From UMGS902 sp045580835 (GTDB lineage Bacteria; Bacillota; Clostridia; Oscillospirales; CAG-272), in the NCBI GenBank assembly GCA_045580835.1, contig JAZNOM010000058.1, positions 1 through 6,753 of the forward strand: a DNA stretch of 6,753 nucleotides, written 5' to 3'. Under the pieces are notes generated by a model. It was not told the origin of the DNA and did not search any database. It saw only the letters and a list, made by a program, of their open reading frames with translations. The position numbers and the translations under genes are program-made. Below are positions 1 to 6,360 of the stretch, piece by piece; the first letter of the stretch is position 1, and every line of letters starts with the position of its first letter.

Positions 1-118
1 CATTTTGTTTTTAACACAAAGAGAAAGATTATTTCTATTTGTTCGCTTCGCTTTTATTTTTTACTTGCGCTCTGACGTGTTTGTCAGTACTCTGAGAGTC
101 TGCTTTCGCAGACTCTTT
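1..118. other. Non-coding left edge downstream of the SLH gene
   Basis: No gene is supported here. The stretch is AT-rich at 1-65 and then holds the small hairpin at about 72-87 and the plus-strand terminator at 95-120. A plus-strand reading frame at 5-199 is open but runs into the SLH gene antisense, has an improbable Phe/Arg/Leu-rich composition and lacks a ribosome site. Confidence 0.6.
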
Positions 119-120
119 TT
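95..120 (+). terminator. Intrinsic terminator hairpin with plus-strand polarity after the SLH gene
   Basis: AGAGTCTGC at 95-103 pairs perfectly with GCAGACTCT at 108-116 around a TTTC loop, and five T residues end the element on the plus strand (116-120). On the minus strand the same 9-bp stem has a GAAA loop but is followed by CAGAGTACTG with no T-run. It begins two bases after the SLH stop codon. As written it would best terminate a plus-strand transcript coming from beyond the left edge; it may also protect the 3' end of the operon mRNA. A weaker 5-bp hairpin (CTGAC/GTCAG) sits at about 72-87. Confidence 0.6.
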
Positions 121-2416
121 ATTCTATTACTATCATTCGTACCTGCGCGCCGCTTTCGAGCGTGCGGTCATAGTAAACATTTATTTTAAGCTCGCTTGAC
201 AGTGCCATAAGCACGCCGTCTTGTCCGCTTGACCATCTATCCGTAGGTGTTACATACACCTTTACGCCGTCGCTTATCGGAATTTCTCCGTCGGCGAGTC
301 TTACATACCACTCATCATCTTCATTGAGATAAAAAGCAGAAGCAGAGATCTCTTTGACCTCTGTAAGCTTTGCTACAGATGCAACCTTGGAGTAGTTTTT
401 GCTGTAGTTGCCAAGTGCAATTCCTCCGTTTTTGCCTACTCCCGACAAGGTGAAGATATATTTGCGGCTTTCATTTGGGTAGGTGTCATTTGTTACGGTG
501 ATACCCTTGTAGTTAAGCACGCCCTCTTCATCCTTGTAAACGGTGAGAAAACCGTACTCGTAGTAATTGCCGGTAACATCGTTTAGCACAAGTATATCAA
601 CCTCGCCCAAACCGTTGACATGATAATAGCTTATATATGACGGTTCAAGCGTGTCCGTCCAATAAATCTCGGAAAAATCAGACGAAGCTTTTCCCTTTTC
701 GCCTGCTAGACTATAGACATAGCCGTTTCCGCCCCACTCGTAAATTGCACAGCCTGCGGCTATTTTTTTGTCGCCGATGGTATTTGCCTTTATATCGAGA
801 ACATCATTCTTGTTAATCACTCTCGAAACAGCGTAGCACTCTACCCTCTCCTTGTCGGAGCTGTCCACCTTTACAAGCGAGCCGTTAAGCGCAAGGTTTG
901 CAGAGATATCCTTGGGAGTCATTGTGAGTCCGCTGCCGCAGAGAGTAACCGAGTTTCCGTCAGCAGAAAGCACGCCAAACATCTCTGCCTCCAAAGCATC
1001 TGCCGAATATGCCGCCGCAACACTGCCGTTATCAGCCAAAAGCAACGTTACCCTATCACCGAGGGTAAAGGCGGCAAGCGTATCCCACGCACTTTCAAGC
1101 ACGCTTATCGCGCATCCCGAAACTGTGATGCTTGTCGCCGCACTTACAGAAGGTGCGGCAAGCTCGATAAAGCCCGTGATTTTACTGTCACACACGCGAA
1201 GCGTGTTTGTCATCTCATCATAGTATGCAACATCGTACATCGAAAGCGCGTCAGATGTGGTCTGTACGCCGTTTTTTACCACGTGATAGTCCTTTGTAAG
1301 TATGCCGAGTTTGTCCTCAAATTCAGAAGCGGGTGCATCTAAAGATGCAACCGCCACTTCTGTTTCCGATACATTAACGCCCGTTGTAAGATAGATATAT
1401 TTAACGTCGCCCTTATCATCCGTGTAAAGCCTTGCAGACTGATTTGCATGAGCATTTACCTTAACATAACCCGTTTCGCCGTAGGTATAAATGCTGCTGT
1501 CACTGATAACACAAGCACTGCTGCCGATTTTATAGGTGTTGCCCAAAACATCGGTGATACCCGAAATCTTTGCAGACGATACCACTATATCGGTAAAGTC
1601 GATATCATCGGGAATAAAGCCTATAACCTTGCCTGCATTGTTAAAAAGCAGCGAGCCGAACGCGCCGACAAAACTATCCGAAAGTTTGTTTTTCTGCTCA
1701 AAATACTTCGTTTCAACGCCGGATGCACTCACAACGAGCGCATAGAGGTCGCCCTCTTTCGAGGTAGTGTCATTGTTATTGAGAATTATCGAAATAGCGG
1801 AAGAAGCATAGCCGTTAAGCGTAGTATAAAAGTCTGCACTTGCCCCCTTTGCCTTTGTGAGCAGCGTATTATAAAAGAGAATTGCCGCATCGCCGCGCGA
1901 AACTGCATCGCTCCCGCCAAGGTCTATACCATCGTCAAGCTCCTTGTCGGCTGCAAAAACGATATAATCCGCGGGCCAGACCTTGCCTATATCGCTTTCG
2001 GTATAGCCGAGCAGACGAAGCAAAATAGTGACAAACTGCCCGTATGTCACGGTGTCATCAGGGCCGAATTTTCCGTTGCCATATCCCTTGATAATCCCCT
2101 CACGGTATGCAAGATTTACATACCCTGCATGCCACATATTCGCCTTTACATCAGTGAAAAGGTTTTGATTTGCATAACTTTCCGCCGCTTTTTCAAGTCC
2201 GAGTGCGCGCACCATCATAGTGCAGACCTGCGCACGCGTGAGCGTGAGGTCGGGGCTGTATTTTGTCGCGCTTGTGCCGCTGACAAGCCCCATACTCTCA
2301 AGAGTTGCAACCGCTTCTTCGGTGGCTTCGTCGTTTATATCCGTAAACGCGGCAGTGCAAAGTGCAAGCGCAGCACAAAGAGCCACGGTACAAATAATTG
2401 CTAATATCTTTTTCAT
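119..2416 (-). CDS. Secreted S-layer homology (SLH) domain protein, C-terminal function unknown
   Basis: This 765-aa protein is predicted to be exported and held on the cell wall. Residues 1-23 form a typical signal peptide: MKK, a hydrophobic core, then a likely signal peptidase I site after TAA at 21-23. Three SLH repeats follow, at about 24-72 (starting FTDIND), 87-137 (FTDVKANMW...GYGNGKFGPDDTVT) and 146-188. SLH triplets are known to bind secondary cell-wall polymers. The ITRAE-like motif is LTRAQ (59-63) in repeat 1 but VTYGQ (123-127) and VSRGD (172-176) in the others. Residues 200-765 are rich in beta-type sequence, Gly, Ser and Asn, and I recognise no enzymatic motif. The start is supported by AAGGAG at 2422-2427, five bases upstream; it shares bases with the permease stop codon. 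It is the last gene of the exporter operon, 9 bases after the permease. The SLH assignment is strong; its role beside the exporter is inference. Confidence 0.9.
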   Translation of the reverse strand: MKKILAIICTVALCAALALCTAAFTDINDEATEEAVATLESMGLVSGTSATKYSPDLTLTRAQVCTMMVRALGLEKAAESYANQNLFTDVKANMWHAGYVNLAYREGIIKGYGNGKFGPDDTVTYGQFVTILLRLLGYTESDIGKVWPADYIVFAADKELDDGIDLGGSDAVSRGDAAILFYNTLLTKAKGASADFYTTLNGYASSAISIILNNNDTTSKEGDLYALVVSASGVETKYFEQKNKLSDSFVGAFGSLLFNNAGKVIGFIPDDIDFTDIVVSSAKISGITDVLGNTYKIGSSACVISDSSIYTYGETGYVKVNAHANQSARLYTDDKGDVKYIYLTTGVNVSETEVAVASLDAPASEFEDKLGILTKDYHVVKNGVQTTSDALSMYDVAYYDEMTNTLRVCDSKITGFIELAAPSVSAATSITVSGCAISVLESAWDTLAAFTLGDRVTLLLADNGSVAAAYSADALEAEMFGVLSADGNSVTLCGSGLTMTPKDISANLALNGSLVKVDSSDKERVECYAVSRVINKNDVLDIKANTIGDKKIAAGCAIYEWGGNGYVYSLAGEKGKASSDFSEIYWTDTLEPSYISYYHVNGLGEVDILVLNDVTGNYYEYGFLTVYKDEEGVLNYKGITVTNDTYPNESRKYIFTLSGVGKNGGIALGNYSKNYSKVASVAKLTEVKEISASAFYLNEDDEWYVRLADGEIPISDGVKVYVTPTDRWSSGQDGVLMALSSELKINVYYDRTLESGAQVRMIVIE

Positions 2417-2425
2417 AACTTCTCC

Positions 2426-3622
2426 TTATTCATAACGCAGTGCATCTATCGGATTGAGTCTTGCCGCCTTGCGCGCGGGCAAAACTCCAAAAATCATGCC
2501 TATAAGAGCCGATACTCCGAAAGCCACGGCAATAGACGTCATTGTAGGTACAACTGTAAGCGTTTCTCCAAGCATATTTGTTATAAACTCAGAAGCAACG
2601 GAAGAAAGTCCGTAGCCACACAAAATGCCTATTATTCCGCCGATTGCACTTGTCAGTGCGGCTTCAATTACAAACTGCAAAAGAATTGTACTTTCCTTTG
2701 CTCCCAGTGCCTTTCTTATGCCGATTTCACGCGTGCGCTCGGACACGGAAACAAGCATTATATTCATAATTCCGATACCGCCTACAACAAGGGATATGCC
2801 TGCGATAAAGGTAAGCACCAAAATCACGAGGTCAATCATCTCAGTCATCATATCAAGCAAGGCGGTAAGCGTTACAACAGAATACGCATCCTCGCTTCGC
2901 AGTATTTGAAACAACTCGTTTTCAAGAATGTTTTTTGCCGCATCAATCATATCGTCCGACTTTGCGGTAACGACATAACTCGATACCGTACCTAAATAAG
3001 AAAGCCGTGCCGCAGTTGAATATGGGATATACACCGCGTCATCACTGCCGCCCTCGTCCATTTCGTCCTCGATTTGGTCAAGCACGCCAACGATGGTAAA
3101 TACCTCGCCGCCGATACGGATAGTTTCACCAACCGACTGCCCGCCAAACAAAACCTCATCCACATACGCTCCGACAATACACGCTCTCGTCCGCTTTTCC
3201 ATATCAATATATCTGAAATCGCGTCCGTTTCCTACCGTGTAGCCGTAAATATCAAAGTACTCTTCTCCCACACCGGTAACAGATGTACGGTTATAAGTTT
3301 CCGTACCGATTTTAAGCGAAGAACGCATCGTGACCTTTGGCGAAACAAATTCAAGATAATCGCCGTTTTCCTTTACTATGCCGTACATGTCATCGACTTT
3401 AACAGTAGACGATGAACCCGTACCCGTAAGATTGACGGTTAACACATCGGCACCCACACTTTGAAAAGAGTCTTCAATATATGTTTCCATGCCGTTGCCG
3501 TAGCCTATAATCACCATAACTGCGGCTATACCAATAATTATACCGAGCATTGTTAAAAAAGAGCGAAGTTTGCTGTTCCATATATTGGAGAATGCAAGAG
3601 AAAACGTTTCAAAAATGCTCAT
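2426..3622 (-). CDS. MacB/YknZ-type ABC transporter permease (FtsX fold)
   Basis: This 398-aa protein is the membrane subunit of a type VII (MacB-like) ABC exporter. The N-terminus (residues 1-45) carries the family opening with NIWNSKLRSFLTMLGIIIG and transmembrane helix 1 at about 22-41. A large extracellular domain (about 42-260) follows. Three more helices lie at about 263-290, 313-340 and 362-382. The cytoplasmic motif SERTREIGIRKALGAK (294-309) and the C-terminal PARKAARLNPIDALRYE (382-398) are hallmarks of MacB permeases. It lacks a fused ATPase domain, unlike E. coli MacB, and matches the split arrangement of Bacillus YknYZ. Its ATG overlaps the ATPase stop as ATGA (3619-3622), and a GAGGGGG ribosome site lies at 3630-3636 inside the ATPase gene. 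It looks full length and intact. FtsX was considered but is shorter and lacks the ERTREIGIRKALGA motif. The substrate is unknown. Confidence 0.95.
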   Translation of the reverse strand: MSIFETFSLAFSNIWNSKLRSFLTMLGIIIGIAAVMVIIGYGNGMETYIEDSFQSVGADVLTVNLTGTGSSSTVKVDDMYGIVKENGDYLEFVSPKVTMRSSLKIGTETYNRTSVTGVGEEYFDIYGYTVGNGRDFRYIDMEKRTRACIVGAYVDEVLFGGQSVGETIRIGGEVFTIVGVLDQIEDEMDEGGSDDAVYIPYSTAARLSYLGTVSSYVVTAKSDDMIDAAKNILENELFQILRSEDAYSVVTLTALLDMMTEMIDLVILVLTFIAGISLVVGGIGIMNIMLVSVSERTREIGIRKALGAKESTILLQFVIEAALTSAIGGIIGILCGYGLSSVASEFITNMLGETLTVVPTMTSIAVAFGVSALIGMIFGVLPARKAARLNPIDALRYE

Positions 3623-4338
3623 TTCGCCGCCCCCTCTGCACCAAATGCGCCCGAAGTAGGGCCGTCATATATAACCTTACCGTCAGCAAGGCGGATAACT
3701 CGCTCGGCGGTTGCCGCAATGGAGTTATCGTGCGTAATAAGCACAACAGTGTTGCCCTTTTTGTGCAAATCCTGAAGCATTGAAAGCACCTCGCGGCTTG
3801 TGCGCGAGTCAAGCGCGCCCGTAGGCTCGTCGGCAAGGATTACCGACGGGCTATTTGCAAGAGCCCTCGCTATGGAAACGCGCTGCTGCTGACCGCCCGA
3901 AAGCTGATTTGGCTTGTTGCGAAGCTTATCGGAAAGTCCTACGCTTTCAAGCATCTTCTTTGCAATTTCGCGACGCTCACCTTTTGATACGCCTGCATAC
4001 ATCAGAGGAACTTCAACATTTTCCAAAAGGTTCAGCTTTGGTAAAAGATTGTATTGCTGAAATATAAAACCAAGCTTTTCGTTTCTTATCTCCGAAAGCT
4101 CGTTTTTGTCCATAAGTCCGACATCGCATCCGTCAAGCAGATACTGCCCCGAAGTCGGCACGTCAAGGCAGCCGATAATATTCATACAGGTTGATTTACC
4201 CGAACCGGATTTGCCGACTATGGCGACAAACTCGTTTTCGTATATCGAAAACGAAATATTATCCGCCGCACGCACCACATCGTCGCCCATGTAGTAGGTT
4301 TTACACACAGAGCGAAATTCAACAAGCGGTGTTTTCAT
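3619..4338 (-). CDS. ABC transporter ATP-binding protein, MacB/LolD/YknY type
   Basis: This 239-aa cytoplasmic ATPase powers the adjacent permease. All nucleotide-binding motifs are intact: Walker A GKSGSGKST at 42-50, Q-loop glutamine at about 94 in FIFQQYNLLP, signature LSGGQQQR at 146-153, Walker B VILADEP at 166-172 with catalytic Glu171, D-loop ALD at 175-177 and H-loop His203. The wording PTSGQ and FIFQQYNLLP...LLENVEVPL places it in the MacB/LolD/FtsE group rather than among importers. Its length is typical for a stand-alone subunit. The start overlaps the adaptor stop by one base (TAATG at 4336-4340) and has GGAGG at 4348-4352, nine bases upstream, inside the adaptor's last codons. 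Its own stop overlaps the permease start by four bases. Translational coupling with both neighbours is therefore likely. No key residue is missing. Confidence 0.97.
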   Translation of the reverse strand: MKTPLVEFRSVCKTYYMGDDVVRAADNISFSIYENEFVAIVGKSGSGKSTCMNIIGCLDVPTSGQYLLDGCDVGLMDKNELSEIRNEKLGFIFQQYNLLPKLNLLENVEVPLMYAGVSKGERREIAKKMLESVGLSDKLRNKPNQLSGGQQQRVSIARALANSPSVILADEPTGALDSRTSREVLSMLQDLHKKGNTVVLITHDNSIAATAERVIRLADGKVIYDGPTSGAFGAEGAAK

Positions 4339-6038
4339 TACTGCCGTCCTCCCGACATACCGCCCTGAGGTCTTGTGCCGCCCTGCATACCGCCGGGTCT
4401 TGTGCCGCTCATACCGCCCATATTGCCCGACATCATCATGCTGAAAAAGTCGTTATTTGAGGAGATTGTTTTGGGAATGTATGCAACGGTATCTCCCTCT
4501 TCAAGTCCCGAAAGAATTTCAACGTAGTTTTCGTCAGCCATACCGATTTCAACGTTTACATATTCGTAGCCGTCAGGCGCACCCTCGCCGGTAGTGCCGT
4601 CCGCCGTCTTGCGGAGAACTTTGTTACCCCTTTCGATAGCGTCTGCAGGGAGAGCGAGTACATCAGTTACCTCTCTTACGGCAATTACGACATCTACGTT
4701 CATACCCGGAAGAAGTCCGTTTGTCATATCAATGCGCACATCCACTGGATAGGTGGTAACGCCTCCCGATGTGGTGCCGTTTACGCCAACGCGCGTAACT
4801 ACCCCCTCAAACACCTTGCCCACTGCGGCGTCAGCGGTAACGGTTGCCTTTTGACCTACCGCAACCGACATTATATCAAGCTCGTCAACCGCAAGGGTAA
4901 CGGTGAGGTATGATAAATCGTATATCATACAAAGAGTTGCACCGTTTTCGGCGCTCTCTCCCGCTTTAAGCACCTTGTGTACAACCGTACCGTTAATAGG
5001 TGCTTTAACGGTGTAGTTTTCGAGTGTGTCGCCAAGATTATCAACCGAAATCTGCGCGTCCTCGACAGCGTCCTCGGCGCGCTCAATCTCATCCTCAAGC
5101 GTTTCGCTTGAAAGCTCTAAAAGCACCATGCCTGCGGAAACTGTGTCGCCGTTTTCAACGTTCAACTTTTCAACCTCGCCCGAAACGCCCGCATAAACTA
5201 CCTTAACGGCGCTTGCGAAAAGCCCCTCGGTGCTTGTAATTGACGGATAGATACCGCCGTCAAGCCATGCGGTTGCCGCAGTTCCTACGGAAAGTGAACC
5301 GGGGTTTTGTATTTCTATAGTCACCGGGAAACAGAGTACACCAGTTTCAGATGCGCGTGTAAGCGTCGAAATTTCAGAAACCTTGCCGCTTACGTTAAGC
5401 ATCTGTCCGGGTATGGAAACAGTGGCTCCCATGCCCACATAAATCTCATCCTTATACTCTACACTGTAGTATTCTTTGATAGTGAGAGTGGATGTGTTTT
5501 TAATGGTCATAACCGCCGCGTTTTTATTTACAGAGTCACCTGTATCAAGGTTAAGTCCGCTTACAGTGCCGCTTATCGGCGCACTTATAATAAGCTCTTT
5601 AAGGTCTGCAACCTTTTCATTATACGTCTTTTGACTTTGGCTTAAAGTATTATGAGCACGTTCAATATTGGAATCAACGTTCGAGCTGTCGATAACATAA
5701 AGCACATCGTCCTTGTTTACAGTGTCACCCTCGGAAAAGGTGTCGGAGAGAATCTCGCCCGAAACTCTTGACGAAAGTGTATACGAATCGGCACTCTCAA
5801 GCGTACCGCTGCCCGAAAGTTCCTCGCGGATGTCACGGCGTGACACAACCACCTCGGTGTATTTGATTTCATTGGTTTCAGTCGGCTTGCTTTCGAAAAA
5901 ATGCTTATAAACAAACAATCCCGCAACAACCAAGATAACAAGAACAACTAAAGTTTTGATAATTCTTTTAACCATCTTCTTGCGCTTTCTGCGCTTTGCT
6001 TGTTTTTCTGCCTCGGTGTTTATAGCCTTTTCTTCCAT
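4338..6038 (-). CDS. HlyD/MacA-like membrane-anchored adaptor with tandem lipoyl and beta-barrel modules
   Basis: This 566-aa protein should be the extracytoplasmic adaptor of the exporter. A basic cytoplasmic N-terminus (about 1-25) precedes one transmembrane anchor (about 26-44). Module 1 has a lipoyl half (about 82-118, RVSGEILSDTFSEGDTV), a short helical hairpin (about 121-148), a second lipoyl half (about 149-180, APISGTVSGLNLDTGD) and a beta-barrel (about 181-260). Module 2 repeats this plan: lipoyl half about 278-310 (GVSGEVEKLNVENGDTV), hairpin about 311-341, lipoyl half about 342-373 (APINGTVV), barrel about 375-453. A membrane-proximal domain follows at about 454-523. The C-terminus (534-566) is a Gly/Met/Arg/Pro-rich tail. 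Usual MacA-type adaptors are about 370-400 aa with one such module. I start at 6038 because GAGGAG (6046-6051) lies seven bases upstream. An in-frame ATG at 6083 lies upstream of the inferred transcription start. Confidence 0.93.
   Translation of the reverse strand: MEEKAINTEAEKQAKRRKRKKMVKRIIKTLVVLVILVVAGLFVYKHFFESKPTETNEIKYTEVVVSRRDIREELSGSGTLESADSYTLSSRVSGEILSDTFSEGDTVNKDDVLYVIDSSNVDSNIERAHNTLSQSQKTYNEKVADLKELIISAPISGTVSGLNLDTGDSVNKNAAVMTIKNTSTLTIKEYYSVEYKDEIYVGMGATVSIPGQMLNVSGKVSEISTLTRASETGVLCFPVTIEIQNPGSLSVGTAATAWLDGGIYPSITSTEGLFASAVKVVYAGVSGEVEKLNVENGDTVSAGMVLLELSSETLEDEIERAEDAVEDAQISVDNLGDTLENYTVKAPINGTVVHKVLKAGESAENGATLCMIYDLSYLTVTLAVDELDIMSVAVGQKATVTADAAVGKVFEGVVTRVGVNGTTSGGVTTYPVDVRIDMTNGLLPGMNVDVVIAVREVTDVLALPADAIERGNKVLRKTADGTTGEGAPDGYEYVNVEIGMADENYVEILSGLEEGDTVAYIPKTISSNNDFFSMMMSGNMGGMSGTRPGGMQGGTRPQGGMSGGRQ
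4356..4418 (-). repeat. Short in-gene repeats encoding the Gly-Gly-Met tail of the adaptor
   Basis: The plus-strand word CATACCGCC occurs at 4356-4364, 4386-4394 and 4410-4418, spaced 30 and 24 bases apart. Copies 1 and 2 are each followed by a related GGTCTTGTGCCG stretch. In frame they encode repeated GGM and GTRP units of the C-terminal tail. This is a low-complexity coding repeat that could change length by slippage or recombination. Confidence 0.75.
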
Positions 6039-6045
6039 ACTGATA

Positions 6046-6051
6046 CTCCTC
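6046..6051 (-). promoter_or_regulatory. Ribosome binding site GAGGAG of the adaptor gene
   Basis: The minus strand reads GAGGAG followed by seven bases and then the ATG at 6038. This spacing is near ideal and decides the start: the upstream in-frame ATG at 6083 has no comparable site and would add 15 residues (beginning MVYYVRVKYRTRSIS) ahead of the membrane anchor. Confidence 0.85.
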
Positions 6052-6073
6052 GTGCGATATTTTACTCTAACAT

Positions 6074-6082
6074 AATATACCA
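6074..6082 (-). promoter_or_regulatory. Candidate extended -10 promoter of the exporter/SLH operon
   Basis: The minus strand reads TGGTATATT, an extended -10 element (TGn followed by TATATT, five of six matches to TATAAT). It lies about 36 bases upstream of the adaptor ATG, which predicts a transcript start near 6066 and a leader of about 28 bases. The -35 region is poor: a T-run sits at the right distance, and TTGTCA is present but too close (9 bases). The AT-rich stretch just after the 6131-6160 terminator is the natural position for the operon promoter. TATTAT at 6072-6077 is an alternative -10. This is a pattern match only. Confidence 0.55.
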
Positions 6083-6130
6083 TAGAATTGACAAAAAAAG
6101 GTTGATTTTGTGAAATTTATTAGAACATTA

Positions 6131-6160
6131 AAAAAATTCCCGCCAAGGCGGGAATTTTTT
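6131..6160. terminator. Bidirectional intrinsic terminator between the holin-like genes and the exporter operon
   Basis: A perfect 14-bp inverted repeat is present: AAAAAATTCCCGCC at 6131-6144 pairs with GGCGGGAATTTTTT at 6147-6160, leaving effectively a CAAG tetraloop. Six A/T pairs at the base give a T-run on both strands, so it could stop transcription either way. It lies two bases beyond the stop codon of the 65-aa gene and about 50 bases upstream of the operon promoter, so it separates two transcription units. Confidence 0.9.
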
Positions 6161-6162
6161 AT

Positions 6163-6360
6163 TTACTTTCCTTCAATTTTCGACTTCACTGCTGCAAAAT
6201 CAATCAATCCCTCTGTCGCAAGATAGCCAAGCACCGACGTAACTACGGCGGCTACGCCCTCGTTTACGTTTCCGTTTGCTATCAGCAAAACGCCGCTGAC
6301 AATACCTGCCGCGGCAACAAGGAACTTACGGCTGGTAAGTTTCGTTTTCAAAGTTTTCAT
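6163..6360 (-). CDS. Small two-helix membrane protein, putative phage holin-like
   Basis: This 65-aa protein begins MKTLKTKLTSRKF, then has a hydrophobic stretch at about 13-28 (FLVAAAGIVSGVLLIA), a short turn (NGNVNEG) and a second weakly hydrophobic helix at about 35-52, ending in a charged tail (VKSKIEGK). This plan, a Lys/Arg-rich N-terminus with SRKF followed by two small-residue-rich helices, resembles small proteins encoded in the lysis region of Clostridia prophages. That similarity is from memory, not from a search. I chose the ATG at 6360 because AAAGGAG at 6368-6374 lies seven bases upstream. An in-frame ATG at 6393 would add eleven charged residues and has no comparable site. The gene starts inside the 3' end of the 91-aa gene and is followed at once by a terminator. 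No endolysin is adjacent, so a lytic role is unproven. Confidence 0.75.
   Translation of the reverse strand: MKTLKTKLTSRKFLVAAAGIVSGVLLIANGNVNEGVAAVVTSVLGYLATEGLIDFAAVKSKIEGK

Noticed and set aside
245..261. Inverted repeat AGGTGT-TACAT-ACACCT
   Set aside because: It lies within the SLH coding region (KVYVTPT), is only 6 bp long, and is expected by chance in a window of this size.
852..1223. Plus-strand open frame of 123 codons
   Set aside because: It is antisense to the SLH gene, Ser/Ala/Thr-rich, and has no ribosome site or recognisable feature.
1448..2404. Plus-strand open frame of 318 codons
   Set aside because: It is entirely antisense to the SLH gene, has an implausible Cys/Arg/Lys-rich composition with no domain, and lies opposite a clearly real signal peptide and SLH repeats.
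2345..2416. Possible lipoprotein signal in the SLH protein
   Set aside because: Cys14 and Cys20 are both preceded by Leu at position -1, which does not fit a lipobox; an ordinary signal peptidase I site after residue 23 fits better.
2992..3207. Minus-strand open frame of 71 codons in another frame of the permease
   Set aside because: It lies wholly inside the permease's extracellular-domain coding region and has no independent start signal.
3609..3836. Minus-strand open frame of 75 codons overlapping the ATPase and permease junction
   Set aside because: Arg/Leu/Thr-rich shadow frame inside the ATPase gene, with no family resemblance.
2426..4338. FtsE/FtsX cell-division pair instead of a MacB-type exporter
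   Set aside because: The permease is longer than FtsX, carries the ERTREIGIRKALGA and NPIDALRYE motifs of MacB, and is preceded by a HlyD-like adaptor.
6039..6083. Longer adaptor start at the ATG at 6083
   Set aside because: No ribosome site precedes it, it lies upstream of the inferred transcription start near 6066, and the start at 6038 has an ideally spaced GAGGAG.
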